64,000 nt of DNA, from positions 36,893 to 100,892 of the forward strand of contig CALCXK010000127.1 in assembly GCA_937905835.1 (NCBI GenBank), in the 5' to 3' direction. The notes beneath the pieces were generated by a model. It did not search any database. It was not told the origin of the DNA and was given only the letters and a program-made list of their open reading frames with translations. Below, one piece after another: positions 15,590-23,472 of the stretch. The DNA is from an uncultured Ilumatobacter sp. Lineage in GTDB: Bacteria > Actinomycetota > Acidimicrobiia > Acidimicrobiales > Ilumatobacteraceae. Both the position numbers and the translations under genes were made by a program. Within the stretch, counting starts at the first letter, position 1. Every line of letters begins with the position of its first letter.

Positions 15590-17020
15590 CTATTCCTGCA
15601 CTGAGGGTGCCGTTGACTCAGCGTTCACGCTCTCCTCATCGAGCGTTGTACCGTCGTCTTTGCCGCGCATCTCGCGATAGTCCTTCGCAGCGCCTTCGAG
15701 GGGCTCGACTTCGAGGGTGATTCCATCAATTTCAGCCACGCGGACTCGCTCGCCCGCCAGCACGGGAGTCGCACGGTTGGTACGGGCTCGCCAGCGGCCG
15801 GCGCCGATTTCGACGACGCCGTCAGGGTCGACGTCGGTGATCACGGTGCCGACTTCGCCGATCATCCACTCACGGCCGATAGTTGGTGTAGCGAATCGGG
15901 TGCGGACCATGTTCGGCATGCCGACGATGAATGTGAGTGTGATGCCGCCGACGCCCGTGATCAGCGCGATCCACGAGGGTCGCGTGCTGGCGCCGGGCAG
16001 CGTTTCGAACAGGAACCACGTTCCAATGACGGTCAGCAGGAGGCCGAAGCCCGTCCAGAACCTGGGTATCCCGACTTGCACATCGATGGAGAAGGCAAGC
16101 ATCGCCACGCCGATGACGACAATGGCCCACGTTCGGGTCGGGAGTACTGAGAGCCCGCTGAAGGCGAGCAGCGTGCACACGGCGCCGACGACACCACCCA
16201 CACCGACACCGGCTGTGAAGAACTCGAAAACGAGCAGTGCGAGACCGGTGAGGAGCAGCAGGTAGGCGACCGGTGGGCTGGCGACCGTGTGGAACAGTTG
16301 GTCGATCAGTGACAGCTTAGAAAAACGCACCGTTGCCACCGTGTCGAAGCGCAGATTGCCGTCGTCGGTGACGACCTGCTCGGTGGTGAGTAGCGTCGTA
16401 CCGGACTCTTCGTAGCCGTTCATGGCCTGCAGCATTGAGGTGATGGTAGGGATGCCTTCGTCGTCGATGCGCTGCTTAAAGATGTCGAGGGCTCGGGCTT
16501 CGCTGAGACCGACCGATCCGTTGCGGAGGGTCTCTTCAGCCACAGCGAAGTCGATGTCAGCCGAAAGAATTTTTAGCGGCACCCCGATGTAGCCGACGCG
16601 GGCGCCGGGTGCCATGCCCGTGACGTCGGCTACCGCCAGGATCTGTGCAGCGGGCCCGTAAAAGCGAGAACCGGTGGGACCAACCCACACGCCGATGGGT
16701 ATGGGGGCGTTTGCGATGTTGTCGAGCAGTTCGGCGACGACATCATCGTCGACGATTGTCCCAACGCTGTTGACCTGGAGGATCAGTGCCTGGGCGCCGC
16801 CGTTCTGGGCCCGTTCGATGGCGTTGCTGATCTCGTCGATGAGGATGTCGTCGATGAAGCCACTCACCTGCAGGACGTCAATCGGGGCGATGTCGGCGCC
16901 ACCTGGAGTCGTCACAGTGTCGACGTCGCCGACTCCGTTGTCGGTCTGTGCATTTGCTGCGCTGCCGAACATCGAGAGTCCGGCCGCTGTTGTGAGCAAT
17001 GCGATCGCTAGTCTGCGCAA
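15590..17020 (-). CDS. NfeD/ClpP-class membrane protein with degenerate protease site
   Basis: This 476-residue protein has a signal peptide (about 1-24, cleavage near ANA), a ClpP/crotonase-like extracytoplasmic domain (about 45-215), four to six transmembrane helices (about 240-390) and a C-terminal NfeD OB-fold (about 400-455). In active NfeD-type proteases the serine lies in an AASAGT-like segment before MAPG. Here that segment reads PTGSRFYGPAAQIL (115-128) before TGMAPGARVG, with Gly/Ala where Ser is expected, so it is probably not proteolytic (inference). The start is TTG at 17020, chosen for the GGAGG sequence 6 nt upstream. NfeD proteins are usually partnered with flotillin-like proteins; none is adjacent. 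Confidence 0.8.
   Translation of the reverse strand: MRRLAIALLTTAAGLSMFGSAANAQTDNGVGDVDTVTTPGGADIAPIDVLQVSGFIDDILIDEISNAIERAQNGGAQALILQVNSVGTIVDDDVVAELLDNIANAPIPIGVWVGPTGSRFYGPAAQILAVADVTGMAPGARVGYIGVPLKILSADIDFAVAEETLRNGSVGLSEARALDIFKQRIDDEGIPTITSMLQAMNGYEESGTTLLTTEQVVTDDGNLRFDTVATVRFSKLSLIDQLFHTVASPPVAYLLLLTGLALLVFEFFTAGVGVGGVVGAVCTLLAFSGLSVLPTRTWAIVVIGVAMLAFSIDVQVGIPRFWTGFGLLLTVIGTWFLFETLPGASTRPSWIALITGVGGITLTFIVGMPNMVRTRFATPTIGREWMIGEVGTVITDVDPDGVVEIGAGRWRARTNRATPVLAGERVRVAEIDGITLEVEPLEGAAKDYREMRGKDDGTTLDEESVNAESTAPSVQE
17009..17014 (+). promoter_or_regulatory. -10 box fixing the start of the first ArsA-like gene
   Basis: TAGTCT lies 8 nt before the GTG at 17023. It sits inside the first codons of the divergent nfeD-like gene, so the two genes overlap at their promoters. 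It supports GTG 17023 over the upstream ATG at 16999. Confidence 0.45.
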
Positions 17021-17022
17021 AG

Positions 17023-17964
17023 GTGCCTCCGGAACATGAGAGTCCGCTGCAGTCGTTGACCGCCACCAATGTTGTCATTGTTGCGGGCAAAGGGGGTGTA
17101 GGGAAGACAACGGTAACGGCTGTCATCGCTCGCGCGGCAAGCCGTGACGGACGACGTGTGCTTGTGGTCGAACTCGATGGCAAGCCGACCCTCGATGAAC
17201 TCCTTCGCAACGACGGTGATGATGACGGCACCGACCCGTCTGGCGGCAGCATCGAAGTCGTCCATATTTCTGCCGCTGAGGCCCTCGACGAGTACCTCCG
17301 GGACCATGGTTTCCAACGGATTGCCAAGCGATTGAACAAAACCGGTGTGATCGACATGGTCGGTACCGCTGCGCCGGGAATCGACGATGTGGTCGTGCTG
17401 GGCAAGATCAAGAAGTACGAACAAAGCGGTGACTACGACGTGGTCGTTGTCGACGGCCCGGCCGCCGGACACGCCATCACATTCCTGACGTCGGCCACTG
17501 GATTGGCCAACGCCGTGCGGAGCGGCCCCGTGCGAACTCAGTCTGACGGCGTGATCGAACTGTTGACCGATGCCAAGCGTTGCCAGGTCGTGCTGGTCAC
17601 GCTTGCCGAGACCACCCCGGTCAACGAGGTCGTCGAAACGGCGTTCGCGCTCGAAGACAATGTCGGTGTCCAGCTTGGCCCGATCGTGGTGAACGGAGTC
17701 GACGACGGCGCAGCGCTCCCCGACGTCGACGCTGAGGACGCAGCGCTTGGCGAAATGACCAGCGTTGACGCCGGTGTGATTCGCGCCGCGGCAGCGTTCC
17801 GGCGCTCCCGTCGGGCTATGGAGAGCATCGAAATCAAGCGGCTGGCCAACGAGATGCCGCTCGCACAACTGCATCTCCCTGCTCGCCTCGTAGCCGGTCT
17901 TACATCCGCAGATATCGACCTCATGGCCGACGTATTGACCGAGTCGGAGGCTCATCGTGGCTGA
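17023..17964 (+). CDS. ArsA/Get3-like ATPase, first of a pair
   Basis: This is a SIMIBI P-loop ATPase of about 313 residues. The deviant Walker A AGKGGVGKTTVT (about 22-33) keeps the signature lysine (KGGVGKT) used in Get3/ArsA dimers, and VVVVDGPAAGHA is the Walker B/switch region. Actinobacteria encode two such ATPases in tandem (mycobacterial Rv3679/Rv3680 are the known example), so the pair probably forms a heterodimer. Arsenite export is unlikely because no arsB is present. The start at GTG 17023 is favoured by a TAGTCT -10 box 8 nt upstream; ATG 16999 and TTG 17056 are alternatives. The 3' end overlaps the next gene by 8 nt. Confidence 0.8.
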   Translation: MPPEHESPLQSLTATNVVIVAGKGGVGKTTVTAVIARAASRDGRRVLVVELDGKPTLDELLRNDGDDDGTDPSGGSIEVVHISAAEALDEYLRDHGFQRIAKRLNKTGVIDMVGTAAPGIDDVVVLGKIKKYEQSGDYDVVVVDGPAAGHAITFLTSATGLANAVRSGPVRTQSDGVIELLTDAKRCQVVLVTLAETTPVNEVVETAFALEDNVGVQLGPIVVNGVDDGAALPDVDAEDAALGEMTSVDAGVIRAAAAFRRSRRAMESIEIKRLANEMPLAQLHLPARLVAGLTSADIDLMADVLTESEAHRG

Positions 17965-19057
17965 TCTCGGTGCCGTCATCGACAACTCGTCGGTCATCGT
18001 GTGCTGCGGCTCGGGTGGCGTCGGCAAGACCACCACTGCTGCCGTTCTCGGTTGCGAGGCGGCGCGGCTGGGCCGCCGAGCCGTGGTGGTTACCATTGAC
18101 CCCGCCCGGCGCCTGGCCGATGCACTCGGCCTCGTCGACGGCCTGGCAGCAGAGCCCCAGCGAATCGAACTCGTTGCCCGGCCGGGTGATGCGTCGAACG
18201 GCGAACTGTGGGCGATGATGCTCGACACGGCGGCGACATTCGACGGGCTGGTCACTCGACACGCGTCGGACCCTGACCAAATCGAACGGATTTTGACCAA
18301 CCCGCTGTATCGGAACATGGCCAGGGCGATGAGCGGAACGCAGGAGTACATGGCGGCCGAGACGCTGCACACCTTGCATGGCGACGACCGGTTCGATCTC
18401 GTCATCGTCGATACGCCGCCGAGCCGGAACGCCCTTGATTTCCTCGAAGCGCCCGGCGTGCTCGCTCGATTCCTCGACCATCGAGCATTCAAGTTGCTGA
18501 TGTTGCCGACTCAGGGCGGGCTCCGAGTGCTCGGGGCGGCGGCGCAACCAATTTTGAAAGCCATCGGCCGTGTCGTCGGGTCTGATGTCCTTGCGGATGC
18601 GGTGGCGTTCTTCCAGGCGTTCGCCGGTATGGAGTCAGGGTTCCGTGATCGTGCCGATGAAGTGGTCGCACTGATTCGGGCACCCGAGACCGCGTTTGTC
18701 ATCGTTGCTTCGCCGCGTCACGACGCGATCGCCGAGGCCGTCTGGTTTTCCGAGCAACTGGTCGATCAACAGGTGGACGTCAGCGCAGCGATCATCAACC
18801 GCGTTCAGCCAGCCTTCGGTGAAGGCACCGCTGCAGAGGCTCGATCAGCTGCCGGAGCAGCCACTGGTGAACTCGCCGCCCTGTGGCACAACGTCGCTGA
18901 CCTCCGGACGCTACGCGAGGCCGAGTACGAGGTCATCGCCCCGCTCGGGGATGCGATCGGCCACGACCGGGTGGCGCTACTCCCGCTGCTCGACAGCGAT
19001 GTGCACGACCTCGATGGGCTGCAGACCATCGCGGCACACCTCTTCGGACGGTCCTGA
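17957..19057 (+). CDS. ArsA/Get3-like ATPase, second of the pair
   Basis: This 366-residue partner of the preceding ATPase starts at GTG 17957 inside the 3' end of that gene. The P-loop reads CGSGGVGKTTTAAV (17-30), with Ser in place of the signature lysine that would precede GGVGKT, while the catalytic Walker lysine is kept. VIVDTPPSRNALDFL is the Walker B/switch II region, and TIDPARRLADALG matches the ArsA family. The region around 175-240 is helix-rich, as in client-binding domains. An asymmetric heterodimer with one canonical and one altered site is the simplest reading (inference). A strong perfect hairpin follows the stop codon. Confidence 0.8.
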   Translation: MADLGAVIDNSSVIVCCGSGGVGKTTTAAVLGCEAARLGRRAVVVTIDPARRLADALGLVDGLAAEPQRIELVARPGDASNGELWAMMLDTAATFDGLVTRHASDPDQIERILTNPLYRNMARAMSGTQEYMAAETLHTLHGDDRFDLVIVDTPPSRNALDFLEAPGVLARFLDHRAFKLLMLPTQGGLRVLGAAAQPILKAIGRVVGSDVLADAVAFFQAFAGMESGFRDRADEVVALIRAPETAFVIVASPRHDAIAEAVWFSEQLVDQQVDVSAAIINRVQPAFGEGTAAEARSAAGAATGELAALWHNVADLRTLREAEYEVIAPLGDAIGHDRVALLPLLDSDVHDLDGLQTIAAHLFGRS

Positions 19058-19066
19058 ATCGCTTCG

Positions 19067-19097
19067 TGTCACACCGAGGTCAGACCTCGGTGTGACA
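19067..19097 (+). terminator. Perfect 14-bp hairpin after the ArsA pair
   Basis: TGTCACACCGAGGT pairs with ACCTCGGTGTGACA across the 3-nt loop CAG. There is no T run, as is common for high-GC actinobacterial terminators. The left arm plus loop (17 nt) recurs at 30988-31004. Confidence 0.65.
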
Positions 19098-19137
19098 AAG
19101 CGGCGCGGCGATGCTTGAGCGGATAACGTCTGGCATC

Positions 19138-19599
19138 GTGAACATCCTCATTGCCACCGATGCCAGCTGGGTCGTCGATGACATCACGGCGGCACTCGGT
19201 GCCGACGGCGTCAGCTTCACCGTGTGCAGCGAAGGCAGAGTCGTCTCCGATCAAGTCGCCAAACGTCTGCCCGATCTTGCGATCCTCGATCTCCAGATTG
19301 GTTCGATGGGTGGCATGGCAGTCACCATGTCGCTGCGCCTGGACGAGTCGGCAGACACCTTGCCGCATGTGCCAGTGCTGATGCTGCTTGACCGCAAGGC
19401 CGATCTCCACCTCGCTCGCCGAAGTGGCGCCGAGGGTTGGCTGATCAAGCCGCTTGACGCGCTCCGTCTGAAGCGTGCGGCGAACGCGATCATGAACGGT
19501 GGCACCTACACCGAGGGGATCCCGGTTCCCGATGCCCCCACTGTCAATCAGGCCGAAGCTGCTGAATCGACCGAGGAAGAAGCGGCAACCGTCGGATAA
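19138..19599 (+). CDS. Stand-alone response-regulator receiver protein
   Basis: A single receiver domain of about 153 residues with no DNA-binding output. The phospho-acceptor is Asp51 (LAILDLQIGSMGG) and the conserved lysine is K104 (GWLIKPLD). The acidic residues after the first strand are weak (IATDASWVVDD). The C-terminal 30 residues are acidic and disordered (AEAAESTEEEA). GTG 19138 is chosen because NILIATD is the usual receiver start and a TAACGT -10 box lies 8 nt upstream; ATG 19111 in the same frame is an alternative. No kinase is adjacent, so the partner is unknown. Confidence 0.75.
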   Translation: MNILIATDASWVVDDITAALGADGVSFTVCSEGRVVSDQVAKRLPDLAILDLQIGSMGGMAVTMSLRLDESADTLPHVPVLMLLDRKADLHLARRSGAEGWLIKPLDALRLKRAANAIMNGGTYTEGIPVPDAPTVNQAEAAESTEEEAATVG

Positions 19600-19614
19600 C
19601 CTCCCCAGTCGCTA

Positions 19615-19691
19615 CGGGGTGTAGCGCAGCTTGGTAGCGCGCCACGTTCGGGACGTGGAGGCCGGGAGTTCAAATCTCCCCACCCCGACCA
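19615..19691 (+). tRNA. tRNA-Pro (anticodon CGG)
   Basis: A full cloverleaf is visible: acceptor stem CGGGGTG/CACCCCG, anticodon stem-loop CACGT-TCGGG-ACGTG with CGG at 19649-19651, the T arm with GTTCAAATC, discriminator A and an encoded CCA at 19689-19691. It reads CCG proline codons, which are abundant in this high-GC genome. Confidence 0.96.
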
Positions 19692-19770
19692 ATGAGTCGT
19701 TCTGTCTGTGGACAGAGCGGCTCGTTTCGTTTTTCAGGACCCGCCTGGGCGCATTCGGTACAGTGCGCGC

Positions 19771-20049
19771 ATGGATCTGGTTGAGCTGCAGAACGTGATC
19801 GAGCGGACGTACGGAGATCGCGATCGAGAGCGCGGCGTGTCCGCCACCGTGGCCTGGTTGGCCGAAGAGATTGGTGAACTGGCGCAGGCTGTCCGCAAGG
19901 GGACGCGCGATCAACAGATTCACGAATTTGGTGACGTGATCGCCTGGGTGGCGACGCTTGCCAATCAGCAGGGCATCGACCTCGCGGAGGCAGTCCAACG
20001 GTTTGCCGGCGGCTGTCCGAAGTGCAGTGCCTTGCCCTGCATCTGCTGA
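19771..20049 (+). CDS. MazG-like nucleotide pyrophosphohydrolase with Cys-rich tail
   Basis: This 92-residue all-alpha NTP pyrophosphatase has its metal-binding acidic residues in AEEIGELAQAV (E32, E33, E36) and HEFGDVIAW (E52, D55). Such proteins hydrolyse non-canonical or excess NTPs. The last residues are CPKCSALPCIC, a four-cysteine cluster that is not part of the core fold and could bind zinc. The ATG at 19771 lies 6 nt after a TACAGT -10 box (19759-19764), and the longer frame upstream runs into the tRNA, so this start is well supported. It lies 80 bp downstream of tRNA-Pro. Confidence 0.85.
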   Translation: MDLVELQNVIERTYGDRDRERGVSATVAWLAEEIGELAQAVRKGTRDQQIHEFGDVIAWVATLANQQGIDLAEAVQRFAGGCPKCSALPCIC

Positions 20050-20088
20050 CACCCAGTCAGGCTGTGCTGCTGGCTGGGTGACAATGGA

Positions 20089-20535
20089 TCAGAGGCCGTT
20101 CGGGGCGTCGACGACGATGGTCTTGAGCATCAGGTCGGTCAAGCGCTGACGCTGCGGGTTCGTGAAGATCCAGATGGCACTGAGGAGGCCGAAGATTCCG
20201 CTGGTGATGCTGTTGAGCACACCGTCGATGACGAAGCCGCGCAGGAACATCTTGCCCCAGGTTGCCGGCATGCCGGTCTCGGTGTCGATGACATACATTT
20301 TGAGGATCTGCTTGGCGGGGGTTTGGCCCTTGCCGTATGCGATCGCTGCCCAGATGAGGTAACCGATACCCAGGGTCACCACGATCAGTAAGACGGTCAG
20401 AAGTGAACCGCCGAAACGTTTGGCGAGTGAGGTCATCACGGTCCCCTGAGGAACCGGAACGGAAGTCTGCGCAACTGCTGCGGCCCCGAGGTTCAGGGGA
20501 GGTGGCGGTGGAGGTGGCGGTGTTGCGTTTGTCAT
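20089..20535 (-). CDS. RDD-family membrane protein
   Basis: About 148 residues. After a proline-rich cytoplasmic leader (an eight-proline run) the protein has a hydrophobic pair of helices (LLTVLLIVVTLGIGYLIWAA) and a second membrane segment, with the RDD-type features AKQILKMYVIDTETG and RQRLTDLMLKTIVV. RDD proteins are small multi-span proteins of mostly unknown role, some linked to ion homeostasis. ATG 20535 is chosen (MTNATPPP...) over the frame opening at 20592, which overlaps asd. The stop is 40 bp from the convergent MazG-like gene. Confidence 0.75.
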   Translation of the reverse strand: MTNATPPPPPPPPLNLGAAAVAQTSVPVPQGTVMTSLAKRFGGSLLTVLLIVVTLGIGYLIWAAIAYGKGQTPAKQILKMYVIDTETGMPATWGKMFLRGFVIDGVLNSITSGIFGLLSAIWIFTNPQRQRLTDLMLKTIVVDAPNGL

Positions 20536-20588
20536 GGTGGATCTCTTTTGGGTGGGCCTGATTGTGGTCGACGTCACAGTAGCCGCAG

Positions 20589-21626
20589 TCATCCGGCGTT
20601 CTGGGCAGACTGGATCAATTCTGCGATTTGCAGTGCGTTGAGCGCAGCGCCCTTTCGCAGGTTGTCGTTGCTGACGAACAGGGCGAGGCCCCTGCCTCCA
20701 GGCGCACCTTCGTCGGCGCGGATGCGGCCGACGAAGCTGGGGTCGGCACCTGCAGCTTGTAGCGGGTTCGGGATGTCGGCGATTTCGACGCCGGGGGCCT
20801 GGGCGAGTAGTTCGTAGGCGCGTTCAACCGAGATGGGGTTGGCGAACTCGAGGTTCAGCGACAGCGAATGCCCGGTGAACACCGGAACTCGCACGCACGT
20901 GCCGGACACGAGGAGATTTGGGATATCGAGGATCTTGCGCGACTCGTTACGCAGCTTCTGCTCTTCGTCGGTTTCGAACCGGCCATCGTTGACGATCGAT
21001 CCGCACAACGGCACAGCGTTGAACGCGATCGTGCGAGCGAATTTATCCGGCGGCGAAAAGACGACGGCCGAGCCGTCGTGTGTCAGCGCTGCGCCGTTGC
21101 CACCGGCTTCGGCGACCTGCTTTGCGAGCTCGTCGACGCCAGCGAGGCCAGATCCGGAAGTGGCCTGGTAGGTGGCGGCGATCATGCGTGTCAGGCCCGC
21201 CTCATCGTGGAGTGGCTTGAGGACCGGCATGGCGGCCATCGTGGTGCAGTTGGGGTTTGCGATGATGCCCTTGGGCGGGTTGTGCGCCAGGTGGCCGTTG
21301 ACTTCGGCAACGATCAGCGGGACGTCGGGATCCATGCGGAATGCCGACGAGTTGTCGATCACGATCGCGCCAGCCGCAGCAAATCTGTCGGCGTAGGCGC
21401 GTGACGACGCAGCGCCTGCGGAGAAAAGCGCTATGTCGAGACCTGACGGATCAGCAATCTCGGCATCTTCGACGACGATGTCCTTGCCCTTCCACCGGAG
21501 CGTGGTGCCCGCGGACCGGGCCGAGGCAAAATATCGCATCTCGGTGACCGGGAAGTTTCGCTCCTCGAGCAGGCGTCGCATGACGCTGCCGACTTGACCT
21601 GTTGCTCCAACCACTCCAACACGCAT
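20589..21626 (-). CDS. asd: Aspartate-semialdehyde dehydrogenase
   Basis: This 345-residue cytosolic enzyme reduces aspartyl phosphate to aspartate semialdehyde with NADPH, the branch point to lysine/diaminopimelate, threonine and methionine. Motifs: GATGQVGSVM (7-16, NADP loop), active-site C127 in NPNCTTM, and an ATYQATSGSGLAG substrate region. The ATG at 21626 is preceded by TAGGCT with a 7-nt gap on the minus strand, suggesting a leaderless mRNA. In many actinobacteria asd directly follows lysC. Here lysC is on the same strand but 1.8 kb upstream, with two opposite-strand genes in between. Confidence 0.95.
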   Translation of the reverse strand: MRVGVVGATGQVGSVMRRLLEERNFPVTEMRYFASARSAGTTLRWKGKDIVVEDAEIADPSGLDIALFSAGAASSRAYADRFAAAGAIVIDNSSAFRMDPDVPLIVAEVNGHLAHNPPKGIIANPNCTTMAAMPVLKPLHDEAGLTRMIAATYQATSGSGLAGVDELAKQVAEAGGNGAALTHDGSAVVFSPPDKFARTIAFNAVPLCGSIVNDGRFETDEEQKLRNESRKILDIPNLLVSGTCVRVPVFTGHSLSLNLEFANPISVERAYELLAQAPGVEIADIPNPLQAAGADPSFVGRIRADEGAPGGRGLALFVSNDNLRKGAALNALQIAELIQSAQNAG

Positions 21627-21790
21627 ACCGAAAAGCCTAACGGCCACCGATCCGCTCGCCCCGCCAGGTTTCCTGACAGTGCGCGCGTCGACGAACACCC
21701 CGGCTGGCATCGATCTTCATCGGCAGCGGATTGAGGCACAGCGACAGAGCAAGGTGGAGAAGCACCGCCAGTTCTGGCACAATCACAGAG

Positions 21791-22615
21791 ATGGCTCGTC
21801 GACCGCAACTCGTTCCCTGGAAGGCCGCTGGCCTGGTCTCTGAGCGGCAGGTGAGCGGTGACGACGTCGTTCGGAGCACCGGCTGGGTTTTCAACAACGA
21901 GAAAGGCCCCGACCTCACCCTCGGAGAGTTTGTGGCCACTGGTGACGCCGAAGTTGGGTCGTTCCTGACCGTCTTCGGTCTTCGCTCACCCGACCTCGAG
22001 AAGCAGAGCCTCGTCGAGATCGGGTGCGGCATAGGTCGGATGACCTGCGCTTTCACTCGTGAGATCGGGAACGTCACTGCGTGTGACCTCGACGCCGGAT
22101 TCCTTGAGCGGTGCTTCGAGACTGTCGGCCGCTTCGGCAAGGTCGAGCGCCTGCGCACCAGCCACGTGACCGACGGCAAGACGCTCGATCTGCCGCCGAA
22201 CTCGACGGACATCACGTTCAGCTACATCACGTTTCAGCATTGTGACCCTGACGATGCACTCGAGCTGACCTCAGAGGCCGTTCGAATCACTAAGCCCGGT
22301 GGAAAAGTCGTTCTCAACTATCGGGCCCGCGGACGCGGCGATGCCGTGTTGATCCCGATGAGTAAGTTGGTACGCGGCCTGTTCAGCGTGCCGAAGCTCG
22401 GCGATTGGCTGTCCCAGAAGCGGACCATCGCGCGTATTGGCTGGCAGGCCAACCGGCTGAACCCCGACGAGATCATCGGCCCTCTCGCCCCCCTGTTCAG
22501 CAGTGTTGAGGTCTGGCGCAATCCGAAATCAAACTTCACCGGGCGTGGAGCGATCACGCAGAGTTTCATCGGTGTCAACCCACATCATTACTGGGTCATC
22601 GCCACGGTTCGGTAG
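21791..22615 (+). CDS. Class I SAM-dependent methyltransferase
   Basis: This 274-residue protein has a Rossmann methyltransferase core: motif I LVEIGCGIGRMTCAF (about 76-90), an acidic motif II TACDLDAGF, a motif-IV-like region ITFSYITFQHCDPDDAL, and RITKPGGKVVLNYRA. The C-terminal third carries a basic insert and a FIGVNPHHYWVIATVR ending. The substrate is unknown. It lies 54 bp upstream of the heliorhodopsin gene on the same strand and may be co-transcribed with it. A CACAAT sequence 6 nt before the start is a weak -10 candidate. Confidence 0.8.
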   Translation: MARRPQLVPWKAAGLVSERQVSGDDVVRSTGWVFNNEKGPDLTLGEFVATGDAEVGSFLTVFGLRSPDLEKQSLVEIGCGIGRMTCAFTREIGNVTACDLDAGFLERCFETVGRFGKVERLRTSHVTDGKTLDLPPNSTDITFSYITFQHCDPDDALELTSEAVRITKPGGKVVLNYRARGRGDAVLIPMSKLVRGLFSVPKLGDWLSQKRTIARIGWQANRLNPDEIIGPLAPLFSSVEVWRNPKSNFTGRGAITQSFIGVNPHHYWVIATVR

Positions 22616-22669
22616 ACGGTTTGATAGATGGTGAGCACAATGGCTCGCTGGGGAGGTCAAGCGGGAATA

Positions 22670-23440
22670 ATGAGCGACATGATCGAAATTTCTGGCGGCC
22701 AATTCGCGAATCTGCGTAAGTGGAATCTTGGGCTCGCACTGTTGCACGCAGCACAAGCCGCGATCCTCCTGATACTCGCTGGGGACTTCGCAATCACTTT
22801 TACCTCGGCCCCTCCCGACGGGCCCCCTGGGACGCGAGTGCCGCAGGGCGAAGGAGTTTTTGACTTACCGATTGGCATTGCGGTCGCGGTATTTCTGGCA
22901 CTCGCGGCGTTCGATCACCTGTTGACGGCGACGGCATTGAAGCAGCCGTACGAGGCTGACCTACGTCGCGGTATTAATCGGTTCCGCTGGGTTGAGTATT
23001 CGATCAGCGCGACGCTCATGGTTGTCCTGATCGCCTCGTACTCGGGCATCACCGAGCTGGCCGCCGTCTTCGCCATCATCTGCGCCAACGTTTCGATGGT
23101 CCTGTTCGGCTGGCTGCAGGAGAAGTTCAATCCACCGGGTCGTACTGAGACGACGATGCTGCCCTTCTGGTTCGGAACGTTCGCCGGACTCGGCCCCTGG
23201 GTGGGCATTGCTTTCAACACGGTGCGCGCCGACGAGGTGCCGGGATTTGTCTACGGAATCATCGCTGCGCAGTCGATCTTTTTCTTCAGCTTCGGTCTCA
23301 ACCAATGGTTGCAATACCGCAAGGTCGGCAAGTGGACCAGCTACGTCTTCGGCGAAAAGACCTACCTCGTGCTGAGCCTCGTGGCGAAGTCAGTGCTCGC
23401 TTGGCAGATCTTCGGTGGCTCACTCGCTCCGGCGGAATAG
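22670..23440 (+). CDS. Heliorhodopsin
   Basis: This 256-residue seven-helix retinal protein has heliorhodopsin hallmarks and not those of type-1 pumps: RWVEYSISATLM in helix C with E109 as the predicted Schiff-base counterion, SLVAKSVLAWQ in helix G with K240 as the retinal lysine, histidines H26 and H83 matching the internal His pair of heliorhodopsin 48C12, and a glycine/proline-rich A-B loop (PPDGPPGTRVPQGEG). Heliorhodopsins have an inverted topology (N-terminus inside) and slow photocycles, with no established ion pumping. ATG 22670 is chosen because it gives the usual N-terminus; ATG 22628 in frame adds 14 residues. No retinal synthesis gene is in the window. Confidence 0.93.
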   Translation: MSDMIEISGGQFANLRKWNLGLALLHAAQAAILLILAGDFAITFTSAPPDGPPGTRVPQGEGVFDLPIGIAVAVFLALAAFDHLLTATALKQPYEADLRRGINRFRWVEYSISATLMVVLIASYSGITELAAVFAIICANVSMVLFGWLQEKFNPPGRTETTMLPFWFGTFAGLGPWVGIAFNTVRADEVPGFVYGIIAAQSIFFFSFGLNQWLQYRKVGKWTSYVFGEKTYLVLSLVAKSVLAWQIFGGSLAPAE

Positions 23441-23472
23441 TTGCGAAAGGGGCCTGACCCCATGCGTAACTA
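23438..23472. terminator. Convergent hairpin spanning heliorhodopsin and lysC stops
   Basis: AGTTGCG pairs with CGTAACT (one G-U pair), then GGGG pairs with CCCC around CCTGA, separated by a 3x3 internal loop. The element covers both convergent stop codons, so it could act as a bidirectional terminator. Confidence 0.5.
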
